From contig NZ_JBEPOB010000001.1 of assembly GCF_040546595.1 (NCBI RefSeq), forward strand, positions 1,551,001-1,615,000: a stretch of 64,000 bases of DNA. The letters run 5' to 3'. The translations under genes and the position numbers were made by a program. The stretch comes from Bosea sp. OAE506 (GTDB lineage: Bacteria; Pseudomonadota; Alphaproteobacteria; Rhizobiales; Beijerinckiaceae). The number at the start of each line of letters is the position of its first letter. Position 1 is the first letter of the stretch. A model generated the notes under the pieces. That model saw nothing but the letters and a program-made list of their open reading frames with translations, made no database searches and was not told where the DNA came from. Positions 43,110 through 53,773 of the stretch are shown here, one piece after another.

Positions 43110-44615
43110 ATGACGAACACCATCATCCAGGCCTTCGGGCTCGTCTTCGCGCCCGATGTGCTGATCGCGATCTTCGCCTCGGCGATCTACGGGCTGGTCG
43201 TCGGTTCGCTGCCGGGTCTGTCGGCCACCATGGCCACCGCGCTGCTGGTGCCGGTCACCTTCTACCTCTCGCCGATCGCGGCTGTGGCGACGATCATCAC
43301 CGCCTCGGCCATGGCGATCTTCTCGGGCGACATTCCCGGCTGCCTGCTGCGGATTCCCGGCACGCCGGCCTCGGCCGCCTATACCGACGAAGCCTATGCA
43401 ATGACCCGCAAGGGCCAGGCCGAGACGGCGCTCGGCATCTGCCTGTGGTTCTCGGCGCTTGGCGGCATCGCCGGAACGCTCTCGCTGATGGTGCTGGCGC
43501 CGGTGCTGGCCGAATTCGCCCTGTCCTTCTCGACCTATGAGAACTTCTGGCTCGCCATGCTCGGGCTGATGTGCGCCACGCTGGTGGCGCGCTCCTCGCC
43601 GATCAAGGCGATCGCCTCGATGCTGCTCGGCCTGCTGATCACCTGCGTCGGCATCGACAATCCCGGCGGCGTTGCGCGCTTCACGCTGGGCTCGACCGAC
43701 CTGCTCGGCGGCATCGAGGTCATTCCCGCGCTGGTCGGCGTCTTCGCTCTGGCCGAGGTGATGCGGGCGCTGACCGAGCGCGAGCCGCCGAAGCTCGAGC
43801 ACCGGCAGCTCGGCGGCATCCTCAAGGGCCAGTGGGAGCTGACCAAGAAATATCCCAAGCAGCAGGCCCGCGGGAACATTGTCGGCATCATCATCGGTGT
43901 GCTGCCCGGCGCCGGCGCCGACATGGCGGCCTGGGTCAGCTATGCGATGGCCAAGCGCTTCTCGAAGACGCCCGAGAAGTTCGGCACAGGCCATCCGGAG
44001 GGGCTGATCGAGGCCGGCGCCAGCAACAACGCCTCGCTTGCCTCGGGCTGGGTGCCGGCGCTGCTCTTCGGCATTCCCGGCGACACGATCACCGCGATCG
44101 CGATCGGCGTGCTCTACATGAAGGGGCTCAATCCCGGCCCGACGCTGTTCACCGAGCAGGCGTCGAGCATGTATGCGCTCTACATCATCTTCATTCTCGG
44201 CAACATCATCATGATCCCGCTGGGCATCATCATGATCCGGCTGGCGAGCCGCGTCGTCGGGGCGCCGCGGTCGGCGGTGATGCCGATCATCATGGTGTTC
44301 TGTGCGGTGGGCGCCTTCGCGACGGCCGGCAACAACCTGTTCGCGGTCTATTGTGTTGCCGCCTTCGGGCTGATCGGCTTCGTGATGGAGAAGAACGGCT
44401 ATCCCGTCGCGGCGATGGTGCTGGGCGTCGTCATGGGCACGATGGTCGAGCAGAACTTCGTGACCTCGCTGATCAAGTCGGACGGGTCGCTCCTGCCCTT
44501 CTTCAGCCGGCCGGTCGCGAGCGTGCTCGCCGCGATGACCTTCGCCGCGCTGCTCTGGCCGGTGTTCTCCTGGGCGACGGACAAGCTGCGCGAGCGGCGC
44601 GTCGCGGCCGCCTGA
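43110..44615 (+). CDS. TTT transporter large membrane subunit (TctA)
   Basis: 501 aa with about 11-12 membrane helices. Conserved TctA text includes GSLPGLSATMATALLVPVTF near residue 33, AIFSGDIPGCLLRIPGTPAS, GVLPGAGADMAAWVSYAMAK and GVPALLFGIPGDTITAIAIG-like sequence. It forms the sodium- or proton-coupled channel served by the TctC receptor. It follows tctB by 7 bp and ends at a stem shared with the convergent enoyl-CoA isomerase-like gene. Confidence 0.94.
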   Translation: MTNTIIQAFGLVFAPDVLIAIFASAIYGLVVGSLPGLSATMATALLVPVTFYLSPIAAVATIITASAMAIFSGDIPGCLLRIPGTPASAAYTDEAYAMTRKGQAETALGICLWFSALGGIAGTLSLMVLAPVLAEFALSFSTYENFWLAMLGLMCATLVARSSPIKAIASMLLGLLITCVGIDNPGGVARFTLGSTDLLGGIEVIPALVGVFALAEVMRALTEREPPKLEHRQLGGILKGQWELTKKYPKQQARGNIVGIIIGVLPGAGADMAAWVSYAMAKRFSKTPEKFGTGHPEGLIEAGASNNASLASGWVPALLFGIPGDTITAIAIGVLYMKGLNPGPTLFTEQASSMYALYIIFILGNIIMIPLGIIMIRLASRVVGAPRSAVMPIIMVFCAVGAFATAGNNLFAVYCVAAFGLIGFVMEKNGYPVAAMVLGVVMGTMVEQNFVTSLIKSDGSLLPFFSRPVASVLAAMTFAALLWPVFSWATDKLRERRVAAA

Positions 44616-44624
44616 GCGGTACGG

Positions 44625-44648
44625 GAGGGCCGGCTCCGGCCGGCCCTC
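44625..44648. terminator. Possible bidirectional terminator stem
   Basis: GAGGGCCGGC, loop TCCG, GCCGGCCCTC: a perfect 10-bp stem between the convergent tctA and isomerase-like genes, without a T-run. Confidence 0.45.
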
Positions 44649-45390
44649 AGCGCTTCAGGAAGGCGGCGAAGGCGGCCTGGGCCTCGGCCGAGCGGAGGCG
44701 CTCTCCAAAATGGCGCGCTTCCGTCGCCAGGGTCTCGGCGACGCTTGCCGCCTGCCCGCGCTTGAGCAGCATCTTGGTCAGCGCGACCGATTGCGGCGGC
44801 AGCGCCGCCAGCGCCTTGGCCTTGTCGAGCGCAGCCTCCAGCGCCTTGCCCTCGGCAAGGACGCCGTTGAGCAGGCCGGCGTCCAGCGCCGCCTGGGGGC
44901 CGAAGCTCTCGCCCAGCATCAGCAGTTCGGCTGCTCGCTTGGAACCCGCCGCGAGCGGCAGCAGATAGCTGGACGCGCCTTCGGGGCAGAGACCGAGCGT
45001 AACGAAGGGCATGCGGAACATGGCGCCTGCGCCGGCGAAGGCGAGGTCGCAATGCAGCAGCATCGTCGTGCCGATGCCGACGGCGAACCCTTCCACGCCC
45101 GCGACGACCGGCTTCGTGGCCGTCGAGATCGCGCCGAGGAAATCCATCGCGACGCGGGCGCCGTCATCGGCGGAGGCTGCGAAATCACGGATGTCGTTGC
45201 CGCTGGTGAAGCAGCCGCCAGAGCCGGTGACCACGATGGCGCGGATGTCGGCATCGGCTTCCGCCGTGGAGAAGGCCGCGATCAGGCCGAGATAGCTGGC
45301 GCGGTCGAGCGCGTTCTTGCGCTCGGGCCGGTTCATCGTGATCTGCAGGACGCCGGGCGCCACGGTTTCGGTCAGAACGGCGCTGGTCAT
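44647..45390 (-). CDS. Enoyl-CoA hydratase/isomerase family protein (ECI2-like)
   Basis: 247 aa from ATG 45390 (a TTG seven codons upstream is also open). Crotonase fold: [20 protein letters not shown] near the N-terminus, the CoA oxyanion motif [13 protein letters not shown] with the GND pattern of delta3,delta2-enoyl-CoA isomerases, and [20 protein letters not shown]. Residues needed for hydratase activity (two Glu) are not both evident, favouring isomerase. Divergent from the beta-oxidation multifunctional enzyme 191 bp away, in which gap I see no clear site. Confidence 0.85.
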   Translation of the reverse strand: MTSAVLTETVAPGVLQITMNRPERKNALDRASYLGLIAAFSTAEADADIRAIVVTGSGGCFTSGNDIRDFAASADDGARVAMDFLGAISTATKPVVAGVEGFAVGIGTTMLLHCDLAFAGAGAMFRMPFVTLGLCPEGASSYLLPLAAGSKRAAELLMLGESFGPQAALDAGLLNGVLAEGKALEAALDKAKALAALPPQSVALTKMLLKRGQAASVAETLATEARHFGERLRSAEAQAAFAAFLKR

Positions 45391-45581
45391 TCCCGGATCT
45401 CCATCCCTCAAGCCCGGCCGGGTCCCACGGATCGATGCTCCCGGGCCCGGCTCTCAACGGCAGGCTTGGCATGGCGCTTCGCCGGGGGTCAAGCGTGCGG
45501 CCTGCTTGACAAAGGGGACCTCCGCCATGTCCTCCTTCGCCCTCGACCGGCCGCGCCCCAGCGCCGGCACAGCAGGGACGC

Positions 45582-47669
45582 ATGCCTATGGAGACCGTCC
45601 GGCTCGCCCGTCAGGGCGAGATCGCGATCGCGACGATCGACAACCCACCCGTCAACGCTCTCGGCCAGGCCCTGCGGGCTGGTCTCGCCAGCGTCATCGC
45701 GGAGGCGGCTGCCGATCCGACGGTGAGCGCCATCGTACTGGCGGCGGCGGGCCGCGCCTTCATCGCGGGGGCCGACATCAGCGAGTTCGGCAAGCCGCCG
45801 CTCGCGCCCTACCTCCCCGACCTGCTCGATGCGATCGAGGCCTGCCGCAAGCCGGTCGTCGCCGCGATCCAGGGGGCGGCGCTCGGCGGCGGCCTCGAGG
45901 TCGCGCTCGCCTGCCATGGTCGCGTCGCGGCGCCGACCGCATCGCTGGGCCTGCCAGAGGTCAAGCTGGGACTCATCCCCGGTGCGGGCGGCACGCAGCG
46001 CCTGCCGCGGCTGATCGGGGCGGCGAAGGCTTTTCCGATGATGCTCTCGGGCGAGCCCGTCAATGCCGGCAAGGCGCTGGAGCTCGGGTTGGTCGATGCG
46101 GTGACGGGCGATGATCTCGTCGCGGCCGCCGTGGCGCAGGCCCGCGCCCTCGCAGGGCGCGGCGCGCCGCTGCGTCTCAGCAAGGCCGGCGCGAAACTGA
46201 CGGCCGCCGATCGCGCGGCCTTCGAGGCGCTGGCCACCGACGCGATGAAGAAGTCGGGCGATCTGCCCAACGTGGCGGCCTTGATCGAGGCCGTGCGCGG
46301 CGCCTTCGAGCTGAGCTTCGCGGAGGGGCTCGCGGTCGAGCGAGCACTCTTCCTGAAGCTCGTCGCCGATCCGCGCTCGGCTGCACTGCGCCATGTCTTC
46401 TTCGCGGAGCGCGAGATCGCCCGGGTGCCGGGCATCGGCGCCGAGGTGAAGCCGCGCCCGATCGCAAAGGCTGCCGTGATCGGCGCCGGCACGATGGGCG
46501 GCGGCATCGCCATGTGCTTCGCCAATGCCGGCATCCCGGTGACGCTGATCGAGCAGGAACAGGCGCAGATCGACAACGGCATGAACCGTGTCGCGGCGAT
46601 CTACGAGATGTCAGTGACGCGCGGCTCGCTGACGCCGGAGAAACGCGACGAGCGCCTGGCCCTGATCACCCCCGCGGTCGGTCTCGCGGCCGCCGCCGAA
46701 GCCGACATCGTGATCGAGGCCGCCTTCGAGGAGATGGGCGTCAAGCAGCAGATCTTCGGCGCGCTCGACGACATCGCCAAGCCCGGCGCGATCCTCGCCA
46801 GCAACACCTCCTATCTCGACGTGCCGACGATCGCGGCGGCGACGCGCCGCCCGCAGGACGTGCTGGGGATGCATTTCTTCAGCCCGGCCAATGTGATGAA
46901 GCTGCTGGAAGTCGTACGGCCTCAGGGCGTGGCCGAGGATGCGGTGGTCACGGCGATGGCGCTGGGCCGCCGGCTCGGCAAGGTGCCGGTCGTCGTCGGC
47001 AACGGCTTCGGCTTCGTCGGCAACCGCATGCTGGAGGCGCGCACCCGCGCGACTGAGCGGTTGCTGATCGCGGGAGCGCTGCCGCATGAGGTCGATGCGG
47101 CGCTGACCGGCTTCGGCTTCAAGATGGGCCCCTGCGCCATGGCCGATCTCGCGGGCAACGACATCGGCTGGCGCTCGCGCAAGGCGCGCGGCAAGACGGC
47201 GGCTGTGGCGGATGCGATCTGCGAGGCCGGCTGGTTCGGCCAGAAGACCGGACGCGGCTATTTCCTCTATCCGGAAGGGGCCCGCAGCGGGCAGCGTGAC
47301 CCGGAGGTCGAGGCGCTGATCGCGCGCATCTCGGAAGAACAGGGCGTGACGCGGCGCAGCTTCACGACTGAAGAGATACTCTCGCGCCTGCTCGACCCGA
47401 TGGTGAACGAGGGCGCGCGGATCCTGGAAGAGGGCATCGCGGCGCGGCCGGGCGATATCGACGTGATCTGGCTCAACGGCTACAACTGGCCGGCCTGGCG
47501 CGGAGGGCCGATGTACTGGGCCGATACGGTCGGGCTTCATAACCTCGTGGCGCGGCTGGACAAGCTGGCGGCCGAGACCGGCGATGCGACGCTAAAACCG
47601 GCGCCGCTGTTGCGCCGGCTTGCGGACGAGGGCAAGGGCTTCGCCGACCTCAAGGCGCGATCCGCCTGA
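45582..47669 (+). CDS. Multifunctional enoyl-CoA hydratase / 3-hydroxyacyl-CoA dehydrogenase (FadJ/PBE type)
   Basis: 695 aa. Residues ~1-190 form a crotonase domain (NPPVNALGQALRAGL, FIAGADISEFG, IQGAALGGGLEVALACHGRV, EVKLGLIPGAGGTQRLPRLI). The NAD-binding domain begins near 295 with AAVIGAGTMGGGIAMCFANA, then SNTSYLDVPTIAAATRRPQD, GMHFFSPANVMKLLEVVRPQ and C-terminal dehydrogenase domains. Carries out hydration and oxidation in fatty-acid beta-oxidation. It is followed after 48 bp by a thiolase, completing the cycle. The start may be ATG 45582 or the ATG two codons later. Confidence 0.93.
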   Translation: MPMETVRLARQGEIAIATIDNPPVNALGQALRAGLASVIAEAAADPTVSAIVLAAAGRAFIAGADISEFGKPPLAPYLPDLLDAIEACRKPVVAAIQGAALGGGLEVALACHGRVAAPTASLGLPEVKLGLIPGAGGTQRLPRLIGAAKAFPMMLSGEPVNAGKALELGLVDAVTGDDLVAAAVAQARALAGRGAPLRLSKAGAKLTAADRAAFEALATDAMKKSGDLPNVAALIEAVRGAFELSFAEGLAVERALFLKLVADPRSAALRHVFFAEREIARVPGIGAEVKPRPIAKAAVIGAGTMGGGIAMCFANAGIPVTLIEQEQAQIDNGMNRVAAIYEMSVTRGSLTPEKRDERLALITPAVGLAAAAEADIVIEAAFEEMGVKQQIFGALDDIAKPGAILASNTSYLDVPTIAAATRRPQDVLGMHFFSPANVMKLLEVVRPQGVAEDAVVTAMALGRRLGKVPVVVGNGFGFVGNRMLEARTRATERLLIAGALPHEVDAALTGFGFKMGPCAMADLAGNDIGWRSRKARGKTAAVADAICEAGWFGQKTGRGYFLYPEGARSGQRDPEVEALIARISEEQGVTRRSFTTEEILSRLLDPMVNEGARILEEGIAARPGDIDVIWLNGYNWPAWRGGPMYWADTVGLHNLVARLDKLAAETGDATLKPAPLLRRLADEGKGFADLKARSA

Positions 47670-47717
47670 GCGGGCGGATCGACATCTCCACAGCACAAGG
47701 CAGGGAAGACAGGTTCC

Positions 47718-48905
47718 ATGACCGAAGCCGTCATCGTTTCCACGGCGCGCACGCCGATCGGCAAGGCCCATCGCGGCGCCTTCAACCAGGTTCGCGGCGC
47801 CGACATGGCGGCGCATGCGATCCGCCATGCGCTGGAGCGCGCCGGGCTCGAGCCGGAAGCGGTCGAGGAGGTGGTGATGGGCTGCGGCTATCCGGAGGCC
47901 GCGACCGGCCTCAACGTCGCCCGCCATGCCGCGCTGGTCGCGGGCATCCCGGTCCAGTCGGCCGGCGTCACGGTCAGCCGCTTTTGCGCCTCGGGGCTGG
48001 AGGCGATCGCGCACGCGGCGCGGCGCGTGGTGATGGACGGTGTGCCGGTCGCGGTTGGCGGTGGCGTCGAGTCGATCTCGCTGGTGCAGCCGGTGACGCG
48101 GCGCGACCTCGCCATGAACGACTGGCTGCTTGCCAACAAGCCGACGATCTACACGACCATGATCGAGACCGCCGACATCGTGGCGCAGCGCTACGGTATC
48201 TCGCGCCAGGCCCAGGACGAGTTCTCGCTGGCGAGCCAGCAGCGCACGGCCGCCGCCCAGGAGCGCCGCCTGTTCGACAACGAGATCGTGCCGATGAGCG
48301 CCGTGATGGCGGTCACCGACAAGGCGACCGGCGAGGTCAGCCAGAAGCCGGTGACCTTGTCGAAGGACGAGGGCAACCGCGCCGATACCACGCTGGAGGG
48401 CCTGCTCAAGCTGAAGCCCGTGCGCGGCGAGGACCAGTTCGTCACCGCCGGCAATGCCAGCCAGCTCTCGGATGGCGCCTCGGCCAGCGTCGTGATGTCG
48501 GCGGATGAGGCGGCGCGGCGCGGTCTGTCGCCGCTCGGCATCTTCCGCGGCTTCGCCTCGGCCGGCTGCGAGCCCGATGAGATGGGCATTGGCCCGGTCT
48601 TCGCGGTGCCGCGCCTGCTGGAGCGCAACGGGCTGAGCGTGTCCGACATCGATCTCTGGGAGCTGAACGAGGCCTTCGCCTCTCAGTCGCTCTATTGCCG
48701 CGACAAGCTCGGCATCGACCCGGACAAGGTCAACGTCAATGGCGGGGCGATCGCGATCGGCCACCCCTTCGGGATGAGCGGCGCGCGCCTCGTCGGCCAT
48801 GCGCTGCTGGAGGGCCGCCGGCGCAAGGCGCGCTACGCGGTGGTGACGATGTGCGTCGCGGGCGGCATGGGCTGCGCGGGTCTGTTCGAGATCAACCCGG
48901 GCTGA
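47718..48905 (+). CDS. Acetyl-CoA C-acyltransferase (thiolase)
   Basis: 395 aa. Active-site Cys in [20 protein letters not shown] (~residue 89), His in [19 protein letters not shown] and second Cys in [11 protein letters not shown] near the C-terminus, all expected of degradative thiolases. Opens [20 protein letters not shown]. Splits 3-ketoacyl-CoA, pairing with the upstream multifunctional enzyme, with which it is very likely co-transcribed. Confidence 0.94.
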   Translation: MTEAVIVSTARTPIGKAHRGAFNQVRGADMAAHAIRHALERAGLEPEAVEEVVMGCGYPEAATGLNVARHAALVAGIPVQSAGVTVSRFCASGLEAIAHAARRVVMDGVPVAVGGGVESISLVQPVTRRDLAMNDWLLANKPTIYTTMIETADIVAQRYGISRQAQDEFSLASQQRTAAAQERRLFDNEIVPMSAVMAVTDKATGEVSQKPVTLSKDEGNRADTTLEGLLKLKPVRGEDQFVTAGNASQLSDGASASVVMSADEAARRGLSPLGIFRGFASAGCEPDEMGIGPVFAVPRLLERNGLSVSDIDLWELNEAFASQSLYCRDKLGIDPDKVNVNGGAIAIGHPFGMSGARLVGHALLEGRRRKARYAVVTMCVAGGMGCAGLFEINPG

Positions 48906-48977
48906 ACCAATCCGTCCCTGCCGCGTCTAGGTGAGGGCGCGCCGCCATGGGGCGGCGCCAGGGGGGAGATCCGAATC

Positions 48978-49934
48978 GTGGCCTCGGGACTGTTCGCACT
49001 GCTCGACGATATCGCCGGCATCGCCAAGGTAGCGGCATCGTCGGTCGACGATGTCGTGGCGCAGGCGACCAAGGCCGGTACCAAGGCGGCCGGCATCGTC
49101 ATCGACGACGCCGCGGTCACGCCGCGCTATGCGGTGGGCTTCGCCGCGGCACGCGAATTGCCGATCATCTGGAAGATCGCGCTCGGCTCGCTGAAGAACA
49201 AGCTGCTCTTCCTGCTGCCGGGCGCGCTGATCCTGGCGCTCGTCGCACCGTGGCTGATCACGCCGCTCCTGATGATGGGCGGCGTCTATCTCTGCTACGA
49301 GGGCGCCGAGAAGATCGTCGAGCTGGTCGTGCCGCATGCCGCCGCGACGCCGGAAGAGGCCGGCAAGGCTGCGCTCGATCCCAAGCTGCTCGAGGAGCAG
49401 AAGATCGCCGGTGCGATCAAGACCGACTTCATCCTCTCGGCCGAGATCATGGCGATCACGCTGTCGACCGTCTCGAGCGCCTCCTTCCAGATGCAGGCCA
49501 TCGTGCTGGCGGTGGTCGGCATCGGCATCACCGTGCTGGTCTATGGCGTGGTGGCGCTGATCGTGAAGGCGGACGATGTCGGGCTTGCGCTGGCCCAGCG
49601 CCGCTTTGCGCCGGTGCGGCTTCTCGGCCGCGCGCTGGTCGTCGGCATGCCGCATTTCCTGACCGCGCTCAGCGCGGTCGGCACGGCGGCGATGCTCTGG
49701 GTCGGCGGCGGCATCATCATCCATGGGCTGGAAGAGTTCGGCATGACCGCGCTCGGCCATGCCAGCCACGACATCGCCGCCGCGGCGGGGCGGTTGTTGC
49801 CTGTCGGTGGCATCGTCGAGTGGCTGGCGGGGGCGGTGTTCTCAGCGATCTTCGGGCTGATCGTCGGCGGCCTCGCGATTGTGGTGATGCACTACGCCGT
49901 CCAGCCCGCGCTCAAGAGCGTGCGCAGCGCCTGA
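48978..49934 (+). CDS. DUF808 (YedI-like) membrane protein
   Basis: 318 aa from a GTG at 48978 with GGGGGAG upstream. Starts MASGLFALLDDIAGIAKVAA, then IDDAAVTPRYAVGFAAAREL, both hallmark DUF808 segments. About six membrane helices follow (LLFLLPGALILALVAPWLI, AIVLAVVGIGITVLVYGVVA, AVFSAIFGLIVGGLAIVVM). Function is unknown; a transporter role is only assumed. It converges on the nitroreductase gene with 3 bp between stops. Confidence 0.9.
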   Translation: MASGLFALLDDIAGIAKVAASSVDDVVAQATKAGTKAAGIVIDDAAVTPRYAVGFAAARELPIIWKIALGSLKNKLLFLLPGALILALVAPWLITPLLMMGGVYLCYEGAEKIVELVVPHAAATPEEAGKAALDPKLLEEQKIAGAIKTDFILSAEIMAITLSTVSSASFQMQAIVLAVVGIGITVLVYGVVALIVKADDVGLALAQRRFAPVRLLGRALVVGMPHFLTALSAVGTAAMLWVGGGIIIHGLEEFGMTALGHASHDIAAAAGRLLPVGGIVEWLAGAVFSAIFGLIVGGLAIVVMHYAVQPALKSVRSA

Positions 49935-49937
49935 GCC

Positions 49938-50618
49938 TCAATCCAGCCAGGTGGTGAAGCCCTCGACCGGCTCGCGTTCCGCGACTAGCCCGTTCTGGGG
50001 TGCCGCCGGATCGGCATGGCCTATGGCGATGCCGCAGACGACGATTTCGCTGTCAGGGATGGCGAGTTCGCGCCGCACCACCGGGTGGAAGCGCGCGAAG
50101 ATCGCCTGCGGGCAGGATTGCAGGCAATGCCCCTGCGCCGCGATCAGCAGGCTCTGCAGGAACATGCCGAGATCGATCCAGGAGCCGATTTCCAGATCGC
50201 GGTCGACCGTCAGCATCAGCGCGACGGGGGCATCGAAAAAACGCAGATTGGCGGCGCTCTGGCGCTTCATGCCGGCGACATCGCCTTTGGTGACGCCGAG
50301 CAGGCCGTAGAGATCCCAGCCGACCTTGCGGCGGCGCGACTGATAGGGCTCGCGGAAGGTCTCGGGGTAGTAGCGGTACTCCTCGGACTGGACGAAATCG
50401 GGATCGTCGAGTGCCGCCAGCAGGGCGCTCTCCAGCCGCGCCCGCGACTGCGGCCCGATCACGCGCAGTTTCCAAGGCTGCATGTTGGTGCCGCTCGGCG
50501 CACGTGACGCGACCTCGATCAGCCGGTACAGAAGGGCAGGATCGACCGACGTCGGCAGGAAGGCGCGGGTCGCGCGGCGGGAGGTGATCGCGTGCTCGAC
50601 GGCTTGAGTGGGTGTCAT
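49938..50618 (-). CDS. Nitroreductase family protein
   Basis: 226 aa from ATG 50618 (MTPTQAVEHAITSRRATRAF). FMN-binding motifs: SRRATRAFLP near residue 13 and ASRAPSGTNMQPWKLRVIG. The segment GSWIDLGMFLQSLLIAAQGH and the late IVVCGIAIGHADPAAPQNGL are typical. It reduces nitroaromatics, quinones or similar with NAD(P)H; physiological substrate unknown. A palindromic repeat begins 16 bp upstream and fills the gap to lysK. Confidence 0.9.
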   Translation of the reverse strand: MTPTQAVEHAITSRRATRAFLPTSVDPALLYRLIEVASRAPSGTNMQPWKLRVIGPQSRARLESALLAALDDPDFVQSEEYRYYPETFREPYQSRRRKVGWDLYGLLGVTKGDVAGMKRQSAANLRFFDAPVALMLTVDRDLEIGSWIDLGMFLQSLLIAAQGHCLQSCPQAIFARFHPVVRRELAIPDSEIVVCGIAIGHADPAAPQNGLVAEREPVEGFTTWLD

Positions 50619-50633
50619 GTGTCGTCTCACCTC

Positions 50634-50726
50634 GTCATGGTCGGGCTTGACCCGACCATCTCGGACTCCAGCGCGATCTCGTCTGAGAGATTCCCGGGTC
50701 GCCGCGCTGCGGCGCCCGGGAATGAC
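50634..50726. repeat. Palindromic repeat copy 5, between lysK and nitroreductase
   Basis: Hairpins GTCATGGTCGGG...CCCGACCATCTC (50634-50662) and ATTCCCGGG...CCCGGGAAT (50690-50723), ending ATGAC at 50726. Starts 7 bp after the lysK stop. Confidence 0.8.
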
Positions 50727-50733
50727 GGTTGTC

Positions 50734-52443
50734 TCAGCCCGCTTTCCGCGTTTCGACAAACGCCGCGTGTTCCTCGACCAGCCCACCAGCCAGCGCCTTG
50801 GCGACCAAAGCACGGGTGTTGGCGAGGCCGTAGATCGCGGCGAAGGAGCCGAAGCGCGGTCCCTGATCCTCGCCGAAGAAGACCTGGTAGATCGCCTTCC
50901 ACCACTCGCCAGAGACGCCTGGCCGCTCGGGCGTGGCGTTCTTGGCGGTGAGGTTCTGGTAGCGCGGGATGGCGCGGGCGACGTCGAGCGCCGTGTCCTG
51001 CACCATCTCGGCGGTGGCGTCGGCCGGCAGGGCGGCGAGCGCGGCGTCGAGTGCGGTAAAGGCCGCCACCTCGGTCTCGTCGGCGAGACGGTAGTTCTTC
51101 GCCGGCTTCACGAAGTCGCGGAAATAGGCGATCGCATAGCCGACCAGCGCGTCGAGCCGCGGATGGGTCTGCGGCGAGATGCCCGGCGCATAGCGCTGGA
51201 GGAAGCCCCAGAGCACGGCCTTGTCCTCGGAATTGGCGACGGCGACGAGGTTCATCAGCAGGCCGAAGGTGATCTGCGCCCGCGAGACGTTGTCGCCTTC
51301 TCCGGTCGCGATGATCTCCGGCTGCGGCGGCTCGCCATGGTGGAGATGCCAGACCGGGTTGCCGAGGCGGTTCTTCCAGTCCTGGCGCTCATAGCCGCCG
51401 AGGAACTGCAGGTATTCGTCGACTGCACGCGGAATGACGTCGAAATGCAGCTTCTTGGCCTCGCGCGGGCGCTGGAACATGTAGAGCGCCAGGCTCTCCT
51501 GCGGGCCGTACTCGAGCCATTGCTCGATGGTCAGGCCGTTGCCCTTCGACTTCGAGATCTTCTGGCCCTGCTCGTCGAGGAAGAGCTCGTAGTTGAAGCC
51601 CTCGGGCGGCGTGCCGTCGAGCGCACGTGCGATCTGCGAGGACACCTTGACCGAGTCGATCAGGTCCTTGCCCGCCATCTCGTAGTCGATGCCGAGCGCG
51701 ACCCAGCGCATCGCCCAGTCCGGCTTCCACTGCAGCTTGACCTGGCCGCCGGTGACGGGCGTGACGAAGCGCTCGCCCGTGGTGGGATCGGTCCAGGCAA
51801 TGGTTCCGGCCTCGACGTCGCGCGCCTCGATCGGCACCTGCATGACGACACGCGTCACCGGGTGGATTGGCAGGAAGGGCGAATAGGTCGCCGCCCGCTC
51901 CTCGCGCAGCGTCGGCAGCATGATCTTCATGATTGCGTCGTAGCGCGCCAGCATCTTCAGCAGCGTCGCGTCGAACTCGCCGGCGCGGTAGCTGTCGGTC
52001 GACGACTTGAACTCGTAGTCGAAGCCGAACTGGTCGAGGAAGGCGCGCAAACGGGCATTGTTGTGCCGGCCGAACGAGTCATGCGTGCCGAAGGGGTCGG
52101 GCACCTCGGTCAGCGGCTTGCCGAGATTGGCAGCGAGCAACGCCTTGTTGGGGACGTTGTCGGGCACCTTGCGCAGCCCGTCCATGTCGTCGGAGAAGGC
52201 GATCAGGCGCGTCGGGATGGCGCCATCGGTCAGCACCTCGAAGGCATGGCGCACCATCGAGGTGCGGGCGACCTCGCCGAAGGTGCCGATATGGGGCAGG
52301 CCCGAGGGGCCGTAGCCGGTCTCGAAGATGACCTCCTTCTTGCCCGATTTCTCGATCCGCGCGACCAGCTTGCGAGCTTCCTCGAACGGCCAGGCGGCCG
52401 AACGCTGGGCGGCGTCCACAAGGGCGGGGTCGAAAACCGGCAT
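50734..52443 (-). CDS. lysK: Class I lysyl-tRNA synthetase
   Basis: 569 aa from ATG 52443 ([20 protein letters not shown]); an upstream TTG would add ten residues. Class I signatures: HIGH-type PHIGT (~51) in [17 protein letters not shown], and KMSKS-type KISKSKGN (~295). The C-terminal half is helical anticodon-binding. Charges tRNA-Lys; the class I form replaces the common class II LysS in many alphaproteobacteria. Its 5' end faces the M20 amidohydrolase gene. Confidence 0.95.
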   Translation of the reverse strand: MPVFDPALVDAAQRSAAWPFEEARKLVARIEKSGKKEVIFETGYGPSGLPHIGTFGEVARTSMVRHAFEVLTDGAIPTRLIAFSDDMDGLRKVPDNVPNKALLAANLGKPLTEVPDPFGTHDSFGRHNNARLRAFLDQFGFDYEFKSSTDSYRAGEFDATLLKMLARYDAIMKIMLPTLREERAATYSPFLPIHPVTRVVMQVPIEARDVEAGTIAWTDPTTGERFVTPVTGGQVKLQWKPDWAMRWVALGIDYEMAGKDLIDSVKVSSQIARALDGTPPEGFNYELFLDEQGQKISKSKGNGLTIEQWLEYGPQESLALYMFQRPREAKKLHFDVIPRAVDEYLQFLGGYERQDWKNRLGNPVWHLHHGEPPQPEIIATGEGDNVSRAQITFGLLMNLVAVANSEDKAVLWGFLQRYAPGISPQTHPRLDALVGYAIAYFRDFVKPAKNYRLADETEVAAFTALDAALAALPADATAEMVQDTALDVARAIPRYQNLTAKNATPERPGVSGEWWKAIYQVFFGEDQGPRFGSFAAIYGLANTRALVAKALAGGLVEEHAAFVETRKAG

Positions 52444-52601
52444 TTGGGGTGGTGTCCTCTCCAGATCCTGCAAAAAATGCGGAGGACGGGCTTTCGCAGA
52501 TTGCGAAGGGCGGCGTCAATGACGGGATGCGTCGAGAGCGGTTGTGGAACCGCGTAGCGGGTATAGGTTGCTCGGCCTTGAGCCTTGAGAGGACGACCGC
52601 C

Positions 52602-53765
52602 TTGGATCCCGATCTGCACGCCGAACTCACCGCGTGGCGACGCCATCTCCACGCCCATCCGGAACTCGGCCGCGAGGAGAAGGAGACGAGCGCCTTCGTC
52701 CAGGCGAAGCTGACGGCTCTCGGCGTGCCCTTCACCGCCGGCATCGGTGGCCATGGCGTGGTGGCGACGCTGAGGCGCGGCGGCTCGGAGCGGTCGGTCG
52801 GCCTGCGCGCCGACATGGACGCGCTGCCGATCCTCGAGGCGAACGACCTGCCCTACAACTCCACGCGGCCGCACGTCATGCATGCCTGCGGCCATGACGG
52901 CCACACCACGGCGCTGCTCGGCGCGGCCGCCCTGCTGGCCCGCGACGAGGGCTGGAGCGGCACGGTGCAGTTCGTCTTCCAGCCGGCCGAGGAGGGCGCC
53001 GGCGGCGCCCAGGCGATGCTCGCCGACGGCGTGATCGAGCGCTTCCCGATGGAGCGCATCTTCGCCCTGCACAACTGGCCGGGGCTAGAGGCGGGCACCA
53101 TCGCGGTGCATCGCGGGCCGGTGATGTCCGAGCCCGGCCGGTTCAGGATCACGCTCAACGGCACGGCCGGGCATGCGGCGCTGCCGGAGACGACGCGCGA
53201 CCCGATCGTCGCCATGGGGCATCTGATCGTCGCGCTGCAGACGATCGTTTCGCGCAATATCGATCCGATGGAGTCGGCTGTCGTCTCGATCGGTCAGGTG
53301 CATGGCGGCTCGGCCTCGAACCAGATCCCAACCAGCGTCTTCATCGAGGGCACTTTCCGCACCTTCGTGCCAGCGGTGCGCGATCGCCTGCTCGGGCGCA
53401 TCAACGCGATCGCGCAGAACATCGCCGCGACCTTCGAGATGCAGGCCGAGGTCGAGATGATGCATGGGGCCGCCACGATCAACACGGCGCCGGAGGAGGA
53501 GATCGCCGCGGCGGCCGCGCAGGCGGCCGGGGTGGGTTTGCGGCGTGATCTCAAGCCCAGCTCCACCGGTGAGGACTTCGCCTATTTCCTGCAGCGGTTG
53601 CCCGGCGCCTATGTCTGGATCGGCAACGGGCCGGTGCGCGCCGGCGGCGAACTGCACAACGACCGCTACGATTTCAACGACGCGATCCTGCCGGCTGCGT
53701 CCGGCTGGCTGGCGGCGGTGGCGAAGCAGGCGCTGAGCGCGAACGCGCCGGCAGCGAAGGCCTGA
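52602..53765 (+). CDS. M20 family metallopeptidase / amidohydrolase
   Basis: 387 aa from a TTG at 52602, chosen for GAGAGGA eight bases upstream and because the family begins shortly before WRRHLHAHPELGREEKETS; an ATG at 52527 is the alternative. Metal ligands in MHACGHDGHTTALLGAA and FVFQPAEEGAGGAQAML; the dimerisation domain lies in the middle (GRFRITLNGTAGHAALPE), and STGEDFAYFLQRLPGAYVWI near the end. Such enzymes hydrolyse N-acyl or amide bonds (hippurate, IAA-amino acids); substrate unknown. Divergent from lysK. Confidence 0.9.
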   Translation: MDPDLHAELTAWRRHLHAHPELGREEKETSAFVQAKLTALGVPFTAGIGGHGVVATLRRGGSERSVGLRADMDALPILEANDLPYNSTRPHVMHACGHDGHTTALLGAAALLARDEGWSGTVQFVFQPAEEGAGGAQAMLADGVIERFPMERIFALHNWPGLEAGTIAVHRGPVMSEPGRFRITLNGTAGHAALPETTRDPIVAMGHLIVALQTIVSRNIDPMESAVVSIGQVHGGSASNQIPTSVFIEGTFRTFVPAVRDRLLGRINAIAQNIAATFEMQAEVEMMHGAATINTAPEEEIAAAAAQAAGVGLRRDLKPSSTGEDFAYFLQRLPGAYVWIGNGPVRAGGELHNDRYDFNDAILPAASGWLAAVAKQALSANAPAAKA

Positions 53766-53773
53766 GATCGCGC

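Noticed and set aside
50608..52557. 649-codon plus-strand frame opposite lysK
   Set aside because: Antisense shadow of the class I LysRS gene.
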